From Chitinophaga ginsengisoli (GTDB lineage Bacteria > Bacteroidota > Bacteroidia > Chitinophagales > Chitinophagaceae): a stretch of 64,000 nucleotides of DNA. The stretch covers positions 62,001-126,000 of the forward strand of contig NZ_PYGK01000016.1 in the NCBI RefSeq assembly GCF_003014595.1. The letters are read 5' to 3'. The notes beneath the pieces were generated by a model. That model was given only the letters and a program-made list of their open reading frames with translations. It made no database searches and was not told the DNA's origin. Both the position numbers and the translations under genes were made by a program. This document shows positions 10,901 to 20,118 of the stretch, one piece after another. Position 1 is the first letter of the stretch; each line of letters starts with the position of its first letter.

Positions 10901-12182
10901 CCTGCATTATTATAATCAATCAGTTTTACTACAGGCTGCGGGAAAGATAGCTGTGGATGATCTTAAAACAGCAGTGAACCGTTTGTGGCAATATCATGCC
11001 GCCCTGCGTACCAATTTCCCTTTGTCAGGGAATGAGCGTATACAGCAGGTACTGCCTGCGGCTGTTACGCTGGATGGAATCTTTGTTGAACAGGAAGCCT
11101 ACGATCTGAAAGGACAGACAAAGTACTGGCAGCAGCAGTTTGACCTGGAAACAGGACCGCTGTTCCGTTGCATATTATTCCACGGAGAAGAAGCCGATTA
11201 TGTGTTCCTGCTGGCGCATCACCTTATCGTTGATGGGGTCTCCTGGCGGATTATCCTCGAACAGTTATCAGGTAACGAGGGACAGCGGGAACATGCATAC
11301 GGCTCTTACCTGAGATGGTCGCAGGCATTGAGGAAAAAGGCGGATAGTCTTACTGTACAGGAAATGTCTTACTGGATGGAGATGGAGGCAACAGTTGCGG
11401 ATGATTGGACCGATCTGGCCCCTGTACAGAAAACCTATCAGCATTTTGATCACCTGCATGAGGCATTATCTGCAGCTAGCACGCGGCATTTGCTATCCCT
11501 GCCTTTACATAAGATGAACGTCACTATACAGGAATTACAACTGGCTGCGCTGACCAGTGCCATATATAAATGGAGCGGCAGATCCGTCGTTACCCTGTAC
11601 CTGGAATCGCACGGCAGGAACAGTACTGAAGATGCGGCTTCCTTTGCGGAAACAGTGGGCTGGTTTACGATGAAGTACCCGATAGTATTGCCTTGTCTCC
11701 CTGCAGAACATATGTATAGCGGGATCCAGCAAACTATTGCTGCACTGGAAAAAGTACCCGGCAATGGAGAAGGATATCTCTGTCAGCGATACCTGGGAGA
11801 ACTGCCCGGGAACAATCAGGGTCTTGAACCATTGATCACCTTCAATTACCTCGGACAACATGATACAGGAGATGCACAGCTGTTCACTATTCATCCCTTG
11901 TCGCCGCTACAACAGAATGTAGGGCCAGCCATCTACATGCCTTCAGCGCTCTACTTTACGCTGATCATTTCAGAGGGCGCGTTGCAGGTAAGTCTATCTT
12001 ATCACCGGTCATTATTTACAAAAGAGGCTACTACGCAGTTGCTCGGGAAGTATATCGCATGTCTTGAACAGTTCATTGATGCATTGGGGAAAGGAGATGG
12101 CATGTTTAAAAAGAAGGTATCCGGAACAGCGGCGCTTGGGCTGAATGAACAGGAATTGGAAGAGATCTATAATTCACTATAA
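7920..12182 (+). CDS. NRPS, interface-A(Asn)-T-E
   Basis: This 1420-aa single-module synthetase begins with a condensation-like domain (about 1-400). Its active-site region reads IAPTVWLDSWS instead of HHxxxDGxS, so it should not form peptide bonds. The A domain (420-880) has YTSGTTGQPKG near residue 555 and a DLTKIGEVG code, again Asn. The T domain carries GGDSIKAIQ (Ser near 922), the variant typical before epimerization. The last domain (975-1400) is a clear E domain with HHLIVDGVSWR near 1100, ESHGRN, TVGWFT and FNYLG motifs. The residue is therefore expected to leave as a D-configured, probably beta-hydroxylated, Asn. The missing C activity would come from the C-terminal C domain of the preceding protein. 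Only two bases separate it from the next gene, whose first C domain looks like the type that accepts D-configured donors, which supports collinearity. Confidence 0.95.
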   Translation: MSTHCISPVQKKYFSLKWDQALLHRALFRITRPVAHDIISRWEQLVSRHGILRTVSTYTNNVSIPFQEVEEEDQTTLTVIADTSNDEKAVIGEWQRIAAPENGEIRLVIFNDEEGGPAYLGIIAPTVWLDSWSLRYLVQQLVTADAPEEEPLQFIQYVEWLESALEENPELSSDLEQEPIQSGGTLTLQEGKDNPVYTSYITTNLQAGEILLEQLEQVAAEKGVTPADIWYWAWTNVTSLYLKQGTGAAVYISSGRQFDEFKQIPGPFAKGIYGNFRKEDMQDLVKLKGKRERFDLYREQFNADTANNSCTCSFEYLERDHFPGGVLVEMPVCVDSLSCHEPFILSFFAEDTASTTRIVLQADKNAIAPASLEWIRQTLLDYVSRFISGEIIVSRADIQPLFGAEIPFDFVPVTDTFMATAGRYPDHIALEWNGGSMSYRDLLQQSRQVAEVLIVQHGIQPGDRILINMDRTEKLLPVIWGVMLSGATYIPADKQYPAARIQYIMQQSEARLAITDDAETDNSISPEELFQQAALIEVRRQLPRWQPDQPVYILYTSGTTGQPKGCIITMSNLLHYTRWAGNYYFSNHPSGTMPLFTPIAFDLTVTTVFCTLLRGAILYICEEDADVSVHLRNAFSTMNAIKLTPSHIRMLPHLDIKHTAVDTCIVGGEALQESDIAILRALHPGMKIYNEYGPTECTVGCIVWDVPASFNDILIGKPISNTSVSILDTQMEPCTPGIEGEIWIGGSTVGAGYFHDEAKTAARFVNGLYKTGDKGYWLPDGNICYTGRNDDMIKLRGHRIERGEITALIRSVTGVQDAFVIIRQEELVAYYVGAPELAAAIRKEMVLQLPVYMHPACLIALDRFPINANGKLDIAALPSPEEVRNRQEVVLPNTPQEKLLAQVWEAVLQKTPVGIHDHFLGIGGDSIKAIQVVAKMREKGWMLQVGDILRFPTISQLVNYLKEADNIPADELTAGGTIPLTPLQIKFFRDNTADLHYYNQSVLLQAAGKIAVDDLKTAVNRLWQYHAALRTNFPLSGNERIQQVLPAAVTLDGIFVEQEAYDLKGQTKYWQQQFDLETGPLFRCILFHGEEADYVFLLAHHLIVDGVSWRIILEQLSGNEGQREHAYGSYLRWSQALRKKADSLTVQEMSYWMEMEATVADDWTDLAPVQKTYQHFDHLHEALSAASTRHLLSLPLHKMNVTIQELQLAALTSAIYKWSGRSVVTLYLESHGRNSTEDAASFAETVGWFTMKYPIVLPCLPAEHMYSGIQQTIAALEKVPGNGEGYLCQRYLGELPGNNQGLEPLITFNYLGQHDTGDAQLFTIHPLSPLQQNVGPAIYMPSALYFTLIISEGALQVSLSYHRSLFTKEATTQLLGKYIACLEQFIDALGKGDGMFKKKVSGTAALGLNEQELEEIYNSL

Positions 12183-12184
12183 AT

Positions 12185-15100
12185 ATGGGCAATATAAAAA
12201 GTATACAGATATTGACTCCCCTGCAAGAAGGATTGTTGTTTCATGCCCTTGCTAAAACAGACAGGCAGGCTTATTTTGAACAGTACAGCTTTACGATGCC
12301 GGGGGGAGTAGATGTGGAACGTTTTCGTAACAGCCTGGCAATTATCATGCAGCGTCATGATGCTTTAAGGCTCCGTTTCGTAGCTGACAAAGGGGTAAGG
12401 CCCGTACAAGTGATCATGGACGAAGTAACGCCGGAATTGATATACCAATCGCTGGAACAGGAAGACCAGGTGGCAGATTTTCTGCAGGCAGACCGGGAAC
12501 GTGCTTTCGATATACTCACAGATACCTTGTTCAGAGTAGCCATCTTACATATAGGAGACAGCTCCCGCCTGGTGATCTCCTTTCATCATATCATACTCGA
12601 TGGCTGGAGCTTTGCCATCGTGATGAATGAACTGATTGCCCTGTACCATGGCAAGACAATATTAAAAGACCCTGTATCATTTACGGGCGTAACAGCCTAT
12701 CTGTCACAACAACAGCAGGATACTGTAACACAGTACTGGCTGGACCACCTCGCCATAGAACCGGACTTCCTGCCCGGTACTCTGACTGAATCCTTCATGC
12801 AGCCTTCTCTCAATATGGAGCAGGTATCGCTGCAGACAACATTCAGCGAAGTACTGAGTAGCCGGTTGAAGCAAGCTGCTGCGGGCTTACAGGTGAGCAT
12901 TAATACCATTCTGTATGGTATCTGGGGAATATTGTTGTCCCGTTATTGCCGGCAGAAGAAGGTCATAGCGGGGCTTACTGTGTCAGGCCGTGAAATAGGC
13001 ATTGCCAATGCCGGTGATATTGTTGGCATGTGTATCAATACTGTTCCATTTCCTTTTCATACGGATGATGATATAGCTATAGACGAATATTTCAGCAGTA
13101 TTTCCAGCCGTTTTATCAGTAGCCTGCCTTACCAATATTGTTCTGTTCCTGATATCAGGCGTCAGGCCGGTGTGGATGGAGAGCTGTTTGATCACGTAGT
13201 GGCAGTGGAAGATTATCCATATGATGAAGCACGGCTGGCAGAGGGAAAGATCTTCGGATCAGAGGTGTTTGACCGTACCAACTATCCTTTGTCCGTGCAT
13301 ATCTCTGCTGGTAAACAACTCCTATGGCGCATCTCTTTCAATGTAGACAGATATCCGCAGGCCCTTATCCGGCAGGTGCTGGATCACCTGGTAGTGATTG
13401 GCGAGCAGGTGGTGGAGGGTATTGGCGAGGGTAAAAGGTTGTCTGATATTAAACTATGGGGAGATAAACAGACGAATGAGCTGATCCGTAGTTTCAATAA
13501 TACAGACGGCTACTTCCCGGCAGATAAGACATTGTTATCATTCTACTATGAGCTGTTGGAGAAACATTCTCCGGTGAGGATTAAAGACGAAGAACACTGC
13601 CTGTCGATAGAAGACCTGGAGGCCTACAGTAATGCCGTACAGCATGCACTGGCACAGGCAGGGGTAGGCAGAGGCGATACTGTCGCCATATGCTGTAAGC
13701 GCTCTGTATGGCTGGAGGTAGCGATTATGTCTATATTAAAGCGGGCTGGTACTTATGTGCCGATTGATCTGAGGATGCCGGAAGACCGTATTGCCTTTGT
13801 ATTGCAGGATGCCGGTGTGAAGATTGTCTTAGGCTGGGGTGATCCCCTGATACAAACCGAAGTGCCCTACATTGATATGGAAGCGGTAAAAAACGCACCG
13901 TTGACAGAATATAGTCCGATGATCATGCCTCTGGTAACTGACCCCGTTTATATCATCTATACATCCGGTTCTACCGGTATGCCTAAAGGGGTGGTGGTTG
14001 AGCATAGTGCTGTGGTGAACAGGATGTACTGGATGCAGCAGGACTTTCCGTTATCAAAAGATGATTGCATCCTGCAGAAAACAAGTATAGGCTTCGATGT
14101 GTCTGTGTGGGAATTGTTTCACTGGTTATTTTCAGGTTGTACCACCTTTTTCCTGGCGCCGGGCAAAGAGATCGAGCCCTATGAGATCGTGCGTACCATC
14201 AAGGATCATCGTGTAACGGTGACACACTTTGTGCCGTCTATGCTGGCGCTGTTTATGGAGACAGTTATCCATGAAAAAATGGTGGACGACTGTGCGGGGT
14301 TGCGTTTTGTATTTGCGAGTGGGGAGGCGCTGTTATATGCGGCCATGCAACAATTCAATGAGCATATCTACCAGCATACAGGTACTATCCTGGTGAACCT
14401 GTACGGCCCCACAGAGGCTACGGTTGACTGTACAGGCTTTACCTGTTCTCCCTGGAAGGACGCGTACCGGTACGTACCCATAGGTAAACCACTGCTGAAT
14501 ACAAGGGCCTATATTCTTGACGAGCACCAGGCCTTGCTGCCGCCATGGATAAGCGGGGAACTGTGCATTGCAGGGACGGGAGTAGCCAGGGGATATATCG
14601 GCAGGGAGCAACTGACGGCAGAGAAGTTTCTGGCAGATCCCTTTGTTGAAAATGCGCGCATGTATAAAACAGGCGATCTGGCTATGTGGAATGATGAGGG
14701 AGAACTGGTGTACCTGGGCAGGATAGACCAGCAGGTGAAACTGAACGGGCAACGTATAGAGCCCGGTGATATAGAGGCGAAACTCCTGCTGGTACCCGGC
14801 ATTAAAGAAGCAGTAGTATTACTGATGAAAAGAGAAGATGGCGCTTCTTTCCTGTATGCGTTCTATACAGGGGAAGATGTTCCCGTTGCCCTTATCCGGT
14901 CAACCATGACAAAGCAACTTCCAGTTTATATGATCCCTTCAGGGTTCAAACGGATAGAAGAGATTCCCCGTCTGAATAGTGGAAAGATCAACCGTAAGCA
15001 GTTGTCTGCTTTGCTAAAAGAACAGGAGGAGCACGAACCTGTACTACGGAGGCTGGAGAACGACGAAACAGCCACCAGACTCTTACAGGTATGGGCACAG

Positions 15101-18100
15101 GTAATAGGTCATGCCGTCGACCCTGAGAAAGACTTTTTTGCCAATGGTGCACATAGCCTGACGGCCGTCAGGATGATGTCTGCCATAAAGCGAAACTTTG
15201 GTGTACAGATCTCCTTACCGGATATATTGCAGCATGCTACGCTGGATAAATTATCCGCCTATATTAAAGCTGCCAGTCCTTCAAAGGCAGCGAGTATAAC
15301 AAGTGCTGCTGCCCCGGATACCCTGCCGTTAATGCCTTCACAGGAAAGTATCTATGTATTGGACAGTCTGCCGGACATAGGGTTCAGTTATTATGTACCT
15401 GCCCTGATCAGACTTGATCAGAAACCGGAAGAACAGCGCCTGTTACTGGCACTCGCAAAATTGCTGGAAAGGTACTCTGTATTGCGTACCAGGTTTATTG
15501 AGAAAGATGACCAGGTATTGCAGCAGATACTGTCGGTAAAAGAAGTGTATGATGCGTTCGTACGCTCAGGCAGTATCAGGGCTACTGAATTGCCCCGTTT
15601 ATTGCCACTGCAGGCTTTCAATGAACAGCGGGTGGTGATAGACATCCACCAGGTGCCGTTGTTCAGATTGTACCTGTTACAGCATAATAATACTTTCTAT
15701 CTCCTGCTGGATATGCATCATCTTATTACGGATGAACTGTCAAATACCATATTCGTAGCAGACCTCATGCGCTTTTATAAACAGGAGCCAATGCAGCCAC
15801 CTGTGTTACAGTACCACGATGTGGCCATGTGGTATCATAACACTTATCTGAAAGGTGAACTATACCAGCAGGATAAGGCATGGTGGGGTAAGTATCTGGA
15901 ACAGCTAGCCCCGATGTCCTCCCTGCCTGCGGCTAAAGATCCGCATGGTTCTCCTTTTGAAGGAACAGTATTCCGCCCGGTATTGCCACCTGCTGTTGTA
16001 CAGAGGATCAGGTCTTTATCTGCTAAGCTGGGCGTAACAGATTTCACCCTGATCTTCTCCGCTTTTCATATCGTATTGTCAGGATATACAGAAGATAACC
16101 AGCTGCTTTGCGGACTGCCATTCTCCAACAGGATGACGGACGAAATGCAGGATGTGACCGGCTTTATGGTGAGCACACTGCCGTTTTATGCAAGAATGGA
16201 TCCGGCAGCTTCCTTCGGTGAATATGTACATACAACGGGCATCCGGCTGGCCCAGGTGATGGAACATTCCTGGTATCCGCCTGCGCATATATTACGAGAT
16301 AAGCAGCTATCAAGATATGGTAGTAAGCATCCTTTATTCAATATCCTCTTTAACTATGTGGTAGCCGCAGAAGGAACTGCCACCCGCGAAGGACTCGACC
16401 CGGCGGCTCAATCAGGCGCACGTTTTGACCTGAGCATCGAAATAACAGAGGTAGACAACACGTTCGCACTGTCCTTTATTCATGCCACCCACCTGGTGGA
16501 CGCGGCATTGCCTGTACACTTATATAATGCCTTCTGTACGCTGTTACAGTCTTTCCCTATGTTGCAGGATGTGGCAATTGCCGATTTGCAGGTGTTGACC
16601 CCTCCAATGGGTGCTGGTACAGGAACGGTGAGTTATACTCCGCCAACGGTGATACAAGTGCCTGCAGATGTGGAAGAGAAAGTAGCGGAACTATTCAGAG
16701 AAGTACTGAAACTCAAAACGGTATCGCCTGAGGATGACTTCTTCCTCTCCGGCGGACAAAGCCTGCTGGCTATTAAACTGGTAAGCAGGATCAGGGAGCA
16801 GTTCAATATACCTATCAGCTTATTTGATGTGTTCAAACATCCACGGCTGTATGATCTATCTATGTATGTGGCTTCACAACAACACAGGGCTACGTATGTC
16901 ATTCCGCATGTAGGAGAACAAGCCTTCTATAGTGTATCGCCTTTACAACGGAGGTTATGGTTCCTGCAACAGCGCGAGCCGGACAATATCTCCTACAATA
17001 TGACGACCGCGTTCAAAGTATCTACCCCTTTGAAAAGAGATATACTGGAAGCTGCTTTCGAAGCGCTTGTACAGCGGCATGATCAACTACGGGCGGCTTT
17101 CACCTTACAGGAGAACGGGCCGGTGGTGGAATTGAAAGAACTCCCTGAACCTTCCGCATACCTCACCTTCCTCGGTGGAAAGCGGTCTGTTGAAGAGATC
17201 ATGGACCTGGCGAAAGTGTTCAGTAATACACCCTTTAAACTTGATCAGGCGCCATTGTTCCGGGTACTGATCATGGAAAGCGACGATCAGTATTTTTATA
17301 TGGTGATCAACCTCCATCATATCATCGCTGATGGCTGGTCTATTGGCGTGCTGCTGGCAGACCTGTTAAGTATCTACGAGGCCAAGCTGGCAGGTACAGC
17401 TGCTTCACTGGCACCGCTGCCCTTACGTTATGTAGATATCGCACAATGGATGTCGGGTCAGTCACAGGCGGTGACGGAAAGCGCTATGGTCTATTGGCGG
17501 AAGAAGATCACGGCTGGTATAGCGCATTCAGTATTCCCTTATATGGCTGCTGATGAGGAGGTAGAGGGCATCACCTTACACCACGTCTTACCGGAACAGC
17601 TCGCGCAGAAGGTATTGCAGCTGGCCAGGAGGCGACAGGTCACTGACTTCCAGTTACTGTTATTCAGCTTTTCATTACTGCAGGCAAAGCTATCGGGTAC
17701 CGGTCATTTTGTAATAGGCAGTTCTGTGTCTGGAAGAACAAATACCAGTATGGAGCCTGTAGTAGGTTTCTTCGTGAATATGCTGCCGGTGGTAGTAAAC
17801 GTGGACAGACAGGCGACTGTCAGGAAGGCCTTGCAGGACTTCGCAGCAGGCATCAGACAGGATATGAACCATATGGATATCTCTTTCGATGAATTGTCTG
17901 CACTAGTGAAGAAAGAGAGTGGCATACAACTATCTGAATACATCAATACCCGCTTTGTATATAATGACTTCGGTACACGGGAACAGCAGCAGAACAGCAT
18001 CGAAGCAGAAGAGATAGCCGTGGTGATGGAAGGCAGCAAGTTTGACCTCAGTTTTACCGTGCAGCCATACAGGAATAGCTTGTCGCTCAATGTGGAATAT

Positions 18101-18283
18101 AAAGCAGGGAAGTATACCCGGGCAGTGATTATCTCCTATGTGAAACAATGGGAACAGTTACTTGAACAGCTCTGTGAGCAGGAAGAGGCCGTAGTGGATG
18201 TCCTGCTTATACATCATTGGGATGATACAGCGGTGAAGCTCAAAACGAAGTCGCACGAATTACTAAAAAGCATGAAAAAGTGA
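12185..18283 (+). CDS. NRPS, C-A(Ser)-T-C-T-C with an A-less module
   Basis: This is a 2032-aa synthetase. C1 (5-440) starts with LTPLQEGLLFH and has HHIILDGWS near residue 134, a pattern typical of C domains that follow an E domain. The A domain (455-945, YTSGSTGMPKG near 592) has the code DVWHFSLVD, identical to the classic Ser code of EntF. T1 carries the odd core NGAHSL (Ser near 987). C2 (1050-1460) has HHLITDELS near 1178, with the motif Gly replaced by Glu. It is followed directly by T2 (GGQSL near 1524) with no adenylation domain between. C3 (1580-2010) has an intact HHIIADGWS near 1711 and ends the protein. The second module must be skipped or loaded in trans. The terminal C is expected to act with the interface-A-T start of the 2210-aa NRPS. 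The end overlaps the following dioxygenase gene if its GTG start is used. Confidence 0.95.
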   Translation: MGNIKSIQILTPLQEGLLFHALAKTDRQAYFEQYSFTMPGGVDVERFRNSLAIIMQRHDALRLRFVADKGVRPVQVIMDEVTPELIYQSLEQEDQVADFLQADRERAFDILTDTLFRVAILHIGDSSRLVISFHHIILDGWSFAIVMNELIALYHGKTILKDPVSFTGVTAYLSQQQQDTVTQYWLDHLAIEPDFLPGTLTESFMQPSLNMEQVSLQTTFSEVLSSRLKQAAAGLQVSINTILYGIWGILLSRYCRQKKVIAGLTVSGREIGIANAGDIVGMCINTVPFPFHTDDDIAIDEYFSSISSRFISSLPYQYCSVPDIRRQAGVDGELFDHVVAVEDYPYDEARLAEGKIFGSEVFDRTNYPLSVHISAGKQLLWRISFNVDRYPQALIRQVLDHLVVIGEQVVEGIGEGKRLSDIKLWGDKQTNELIRSFNNTDGYFPADKTLLSFYYELLEKHSPVRIKDEEHCLSIEDLEAYSNAVQHALAQAGVGRGDTVAICCKRSVWLEVAIMSILKRAGTYVPIDLRMPEDRIAFVLQDAGVKIVLGWGDPLIQTEVPYIDMEAVKNAPLTEYSPMIMPLVTDPVYIIYTSGSTGMPKGVVVEHSAVVNRMYWMQQDFPLSKDDCILQKTSIGFDVSVWELFHWLFSGCTTFFLAPGKEIEPYEIVRTIKDHRVTVTHFVPSMLALFMETVIHEKMVDDCAGLRFVFASGEALLYAAMQQFNEHIYQHTGTILVNLYGPTEATVDCTGFTCSPWKDAYRYVPIGKPLLNTRAYILDEHQALLPPWISGELCIAGTGVARGYIGREQLTAEKFLADPFVENARMYKTGDLAMWNDEGELVYLGRIDQQVKLNGQRIEPGDIEAKLLLVPGIKEAVVLLMKREDGASFLYAFYTGEDVPVALIRSTMTKQLPVYMIPSGFKRIEEIPRLNSGKINRKQLSALLKEQEEHEPVLRRLENDETATRLLQVWAQVIGHAVDPEKDFFANGAHSLTAVRMMSAIKRNFGVQISLPDILQHATLDKLSAYIKAASPSKAASITSAAAPDTLPLMPSQESIYVLDSLPDIGFSYYVPALIRLDQKPEEQRLLLALAKLLERYSVLRTRFIEKDDQVLQQILSVKEVYDAFVRSGSIRATELPRLLPLQAFNEQRVVIDIHQVPLFRLYLLQHNNTFYLLLDMHHLITDELSNTIFVADLMRFYKQEPMQPPVLQYHDVAMWYHNTYLKGELYQQDKAWWGKYLEQLAPMSSLPAAKDPHGSPFEGTVFRPVLPPAVVQRIRSLSAKLGVTDFTLIFSAFHIVLSGYTEDNQLLCGLPFSNRMTDEMQDVTGFMVSTLPFYARMDPAASFGEYVHTTGIRLAQVMEHSWYPPAHILRDKQLSRYGSKHPLFNILFNYVVAAEGTATREGLDPAAQSGARFDLSIEITEVDNTFALSFIHATHLVDAALPVHLYNAFCTLLQSFPMLQDVAIADLQVLTPPMGAGTGTVSYTPPTVIQVPADVEEKVAELFREVLKLKTVSPEDDFFLSGGQSLLAIKLVSRIREQFNIPISLFDVFKHPRLYDLSMYVASQQHRATYVIPHVGEQAFYSVSPLQRRLWFLQQREPDNISYNMTTAFKVSTPLKRDILEAAFEALVQRHDQLRAAFTLQENGPVVELKELPEPSAYLTFLGGKRSVEEIMDLAKVFSNTPFKLDQAPLFRVLIMESDDQYFYMVINLHHIIADGWSIGVLLADLLSIYEAKLAGTAASLAPLPLRYVDIAQWMSGQSQAVTESAMVYWRKKITAGIAHSVFPYMAADEEVEGITLHHVLPEQLAQKVLQLARRRQVTDFQLLLFSFSLLQAKLSGTGHFVIGSSVSGRTNTSMEPVVGFFVNMLPVVVNVDRQATVRKALQDFAAGIRQDMNHMDISFDELSALVKKESGIQLSEYINTRFVYNDFGTREQQQNSIEAEEIAVVMEGSKFDLSFTVQPYRNSLSLNVEYKAGKYTRAVIISYVKQWEQLLEQLCEQEEAVVDVLLIHHWDDTAVKLKTKSHELLKSMKK

Positions 18284-20103
18284 ATATGAAAAACCAGGAT
18301 ATTTTACAGTCATTGAAGCGTACTGTGCCCCGTCCGGTGCAGCGGGAACGGACTGTACGACAGGAGATCGTACGCGGTAATGAACATGGTACGCCGTATG
18401 TACTGCTGAATGCCTTTAATACAGGCTTACAGCTAAGGGAATGGGTACAGGGGAATAAGGCGCAACTGGATAAGCTATACAGGGAATATGGCGCTATTCT
18501 TTTCCGTGGATTTGCCATTGGTGATGAAGATGATTTTCAACAGATCTGCCAGTTATATGCTACCCGCATGCTGGACTACGCAGAGCCTTCCACACCCCGT
18601 ACCAAGGTGGGAGATAAAGTCTATACATCTACAGAATATCCGAAGGAAAGAGCGATCCCCTTCCATAATGAACATTCCTACACCAGTACCTGGCCGGGCA
18701 AGATATGGTTCTATTGCCAGGAAAGCGCAGCTTCAGGAGGAGAGACGCCTATTGCCGATTCCTCATTGGTATATAGGTTGATACCTGCGGCCATAAGGGA
18801 AAAATTTGAACGTTCCGGCGTGCGTTATGTACGCACTTTTCATAAAGAGATAGACCTGAGCTGGCAGAAAGTATTTGGTACCGACAGCCGGGAAGAGGTG
18901 GGTCAATACTGTGAAAAGAGAGGTATGAGCTTTCAATGGAAGGACAGCGATGTACTACAGACCAGCTACACTGCACAGGCGATTGCCATACACCCGGTAA
19001 CAGGAGAAAAGGTCTGGTTTAATCAGGCCCACCTGTTTAATCTAATGAACCTCGATGAAGACACACGTACTTCACTGGTGAGTTTATTGGGTGAAGAGAA
19101 TGTACCCAGGAACAGCTTCCTGGGAGACGGTACTGCCCTGACAAGGAAGGATTTTGATACCGTAATGACTGCGTACGAAGAAGCAGGCATCATATTCCCC
19201 TGGGAAAGCGGGGATGTGCTGTTGCTGGATAATATGCGGTTTGCGCATAGCAGGAAGCCCTTTACCGGTAGTCGTAAGGTATTGGTGGCGATGTCTGATC
19301 CTGTTAATGGTACTGCAAATGTGGTAGGAAATACCCGTCGCAATACTGCTGCTTTTTTCGGCAAAAAAGAGCGTCCGCAGACGATCCCCTGGCTGCGTTA
19401 CCGGCTGGCGGCACTGTATCGTATACTGGCGATGGAGAAACTGGACGAAGGTATCAGCGGGCATATCTCCATGAAAGTGCCGGGCAGGGAAGATGCTTTC
19501 TGGGTGAACCCATTCGGGCTTTTCTTTGAGGAGGTGACGCCTGATAACCTGATCACTGTAGATGGAAAGGGAAATGTACTGGAGGGCGACTACCCGGTGA
19601 ATGTAGCTGGTTTCTGTATCCATGCAGCCCTGCACCAGGGACGGCCGGATACACATTGTATCGTGCATACGCATTCGCCGAATGCTACCTTATATGCTTC
19701 TCTCGGCCGGCCGATACAGCCGGTGAACCAGACGTGTTGTATGTTCTTTGAGGATCACGCATTGTACGACGAATATAACGGTCCGGTATTGTCCCTGTCT
19801 GAGGGACAGCAATTAGTAGCCGCTGCCGGCAGTAATCATACGCTGTTGCTGCGTAATCATGGTACCCTTACCATGGCAGCAGAACTGGAAACAGCGGCCA
19901 TCCTCATGATAACAGCAGAGCAGGCCTGCGCCGCCAACCTGATGGCTATGCGTACCGGCAATGTGAAGCTGGTAGATCCGGCCGTGGCCCGGCTTACCCG
20001 GCAATGGATCGCTAACCCACTAGGCCTGCAGATTGAATTTGATGCTTATATGCGAAAGGCAGAGCGTTTTTACCCCGACCTGATCCAATATAAACCGCTT
20101 TAA
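18280..20103 (+). CDS. Clavaminate-synthase-like dioxygenase fused to class II aldolase/adducin-like domain
   Basis: This is a 607-aa bifunctional-looking protein. Residues about 30-340 form an Fe(II)/2-oxoglutarate dioxygenase with an HNE iron-binding pair (His129, Glu131 in FHNEHSY) and distal His323 in FAHSRKPF followed by SRK. The HxE rather than HxD pair is that of clavaminate synthase and AsnO-like Asn hydroxylases. Residues about 360-607 resemble the class II aldolase/adducin family: an SGHISMKVPG start, FWVNPFGLFFEEV, VHTHSP (His463, His465) and LRNHGT (His527) as putative metal ligands. The usual catalytic Glu of true class II aldolases appears absent; the aligned stretch reads NVAGFCIH, as in adducin-like members, so aldol chemistry is uncertain. 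It may start at GTG 18280 (GTGA overlap with the NRPS stop) or at ATG 18286. Its place between NRPS genes points to tailoring of carrier-bound Asn/Asp. The fusion could also oxidise or cleave a beta-hydroxy product, but this is inference. Confidence 0.9.
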   Translation: MNMKNQDILQSLKRTVPRPVQRERTVRQEIVRGNEHGTPYVLLNAFNTGLQLREWVQGNKAQLDKLYREYGAILFRGFAIGDEDDFQQICQLYATRMLDYAEPSTPRTKVGDKVYTSTEYPKERAIPFHNEHSYTSTWPGKIWFYCQESAASGGETPIADSSLVYRLIPAAIREKFERSGVRYVRTFHKEIDLSWQKVFGTDSREEVGQYCEKRGMSFQWKDSDVLQTSYTAQAIAIHPVTGEKVWFNQAHLFNLMNLDEDTRTSLVSLLGEENVPRNSFLGDGTALTRKDFDTVMTAYEEAGIIFPWESGDVLLLDNMRFAHSRKPFTGSRKVLVAMSDPVNGTANVVGNTRRNTAAFFGKKERPQTIPWLRYRLAALYRILAMEKLDEGISGHISMKVPGREDAFWVNPFGLFFEEVTPDNLITVDGKGNVLEGDYPVNVAGFCIHAALHQGRPDTHCIVHTHSPNATLYASLGRPIQPVNQTCCMFFEDHALYDEYNGPVLSLSEGQQLVAAAGSNHTLLLRNHGTLTMAAELETAAILMITAEQACAANLMAMRTGNVKLVDPAVARLTRQWIANPLGLQIEFDAYMRKAERFYPDLIQYKPL

Positions 20104-20118
20104 TAAACTGAAGAGACA

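Noticed and set aside
19084..19674. A 196-codon open frame on the minus strand inside the dioxygenase-aldolase gene
   Set aside because: The plus-strand frame carries conserved motifs throughout; the antisense product has no family signature.
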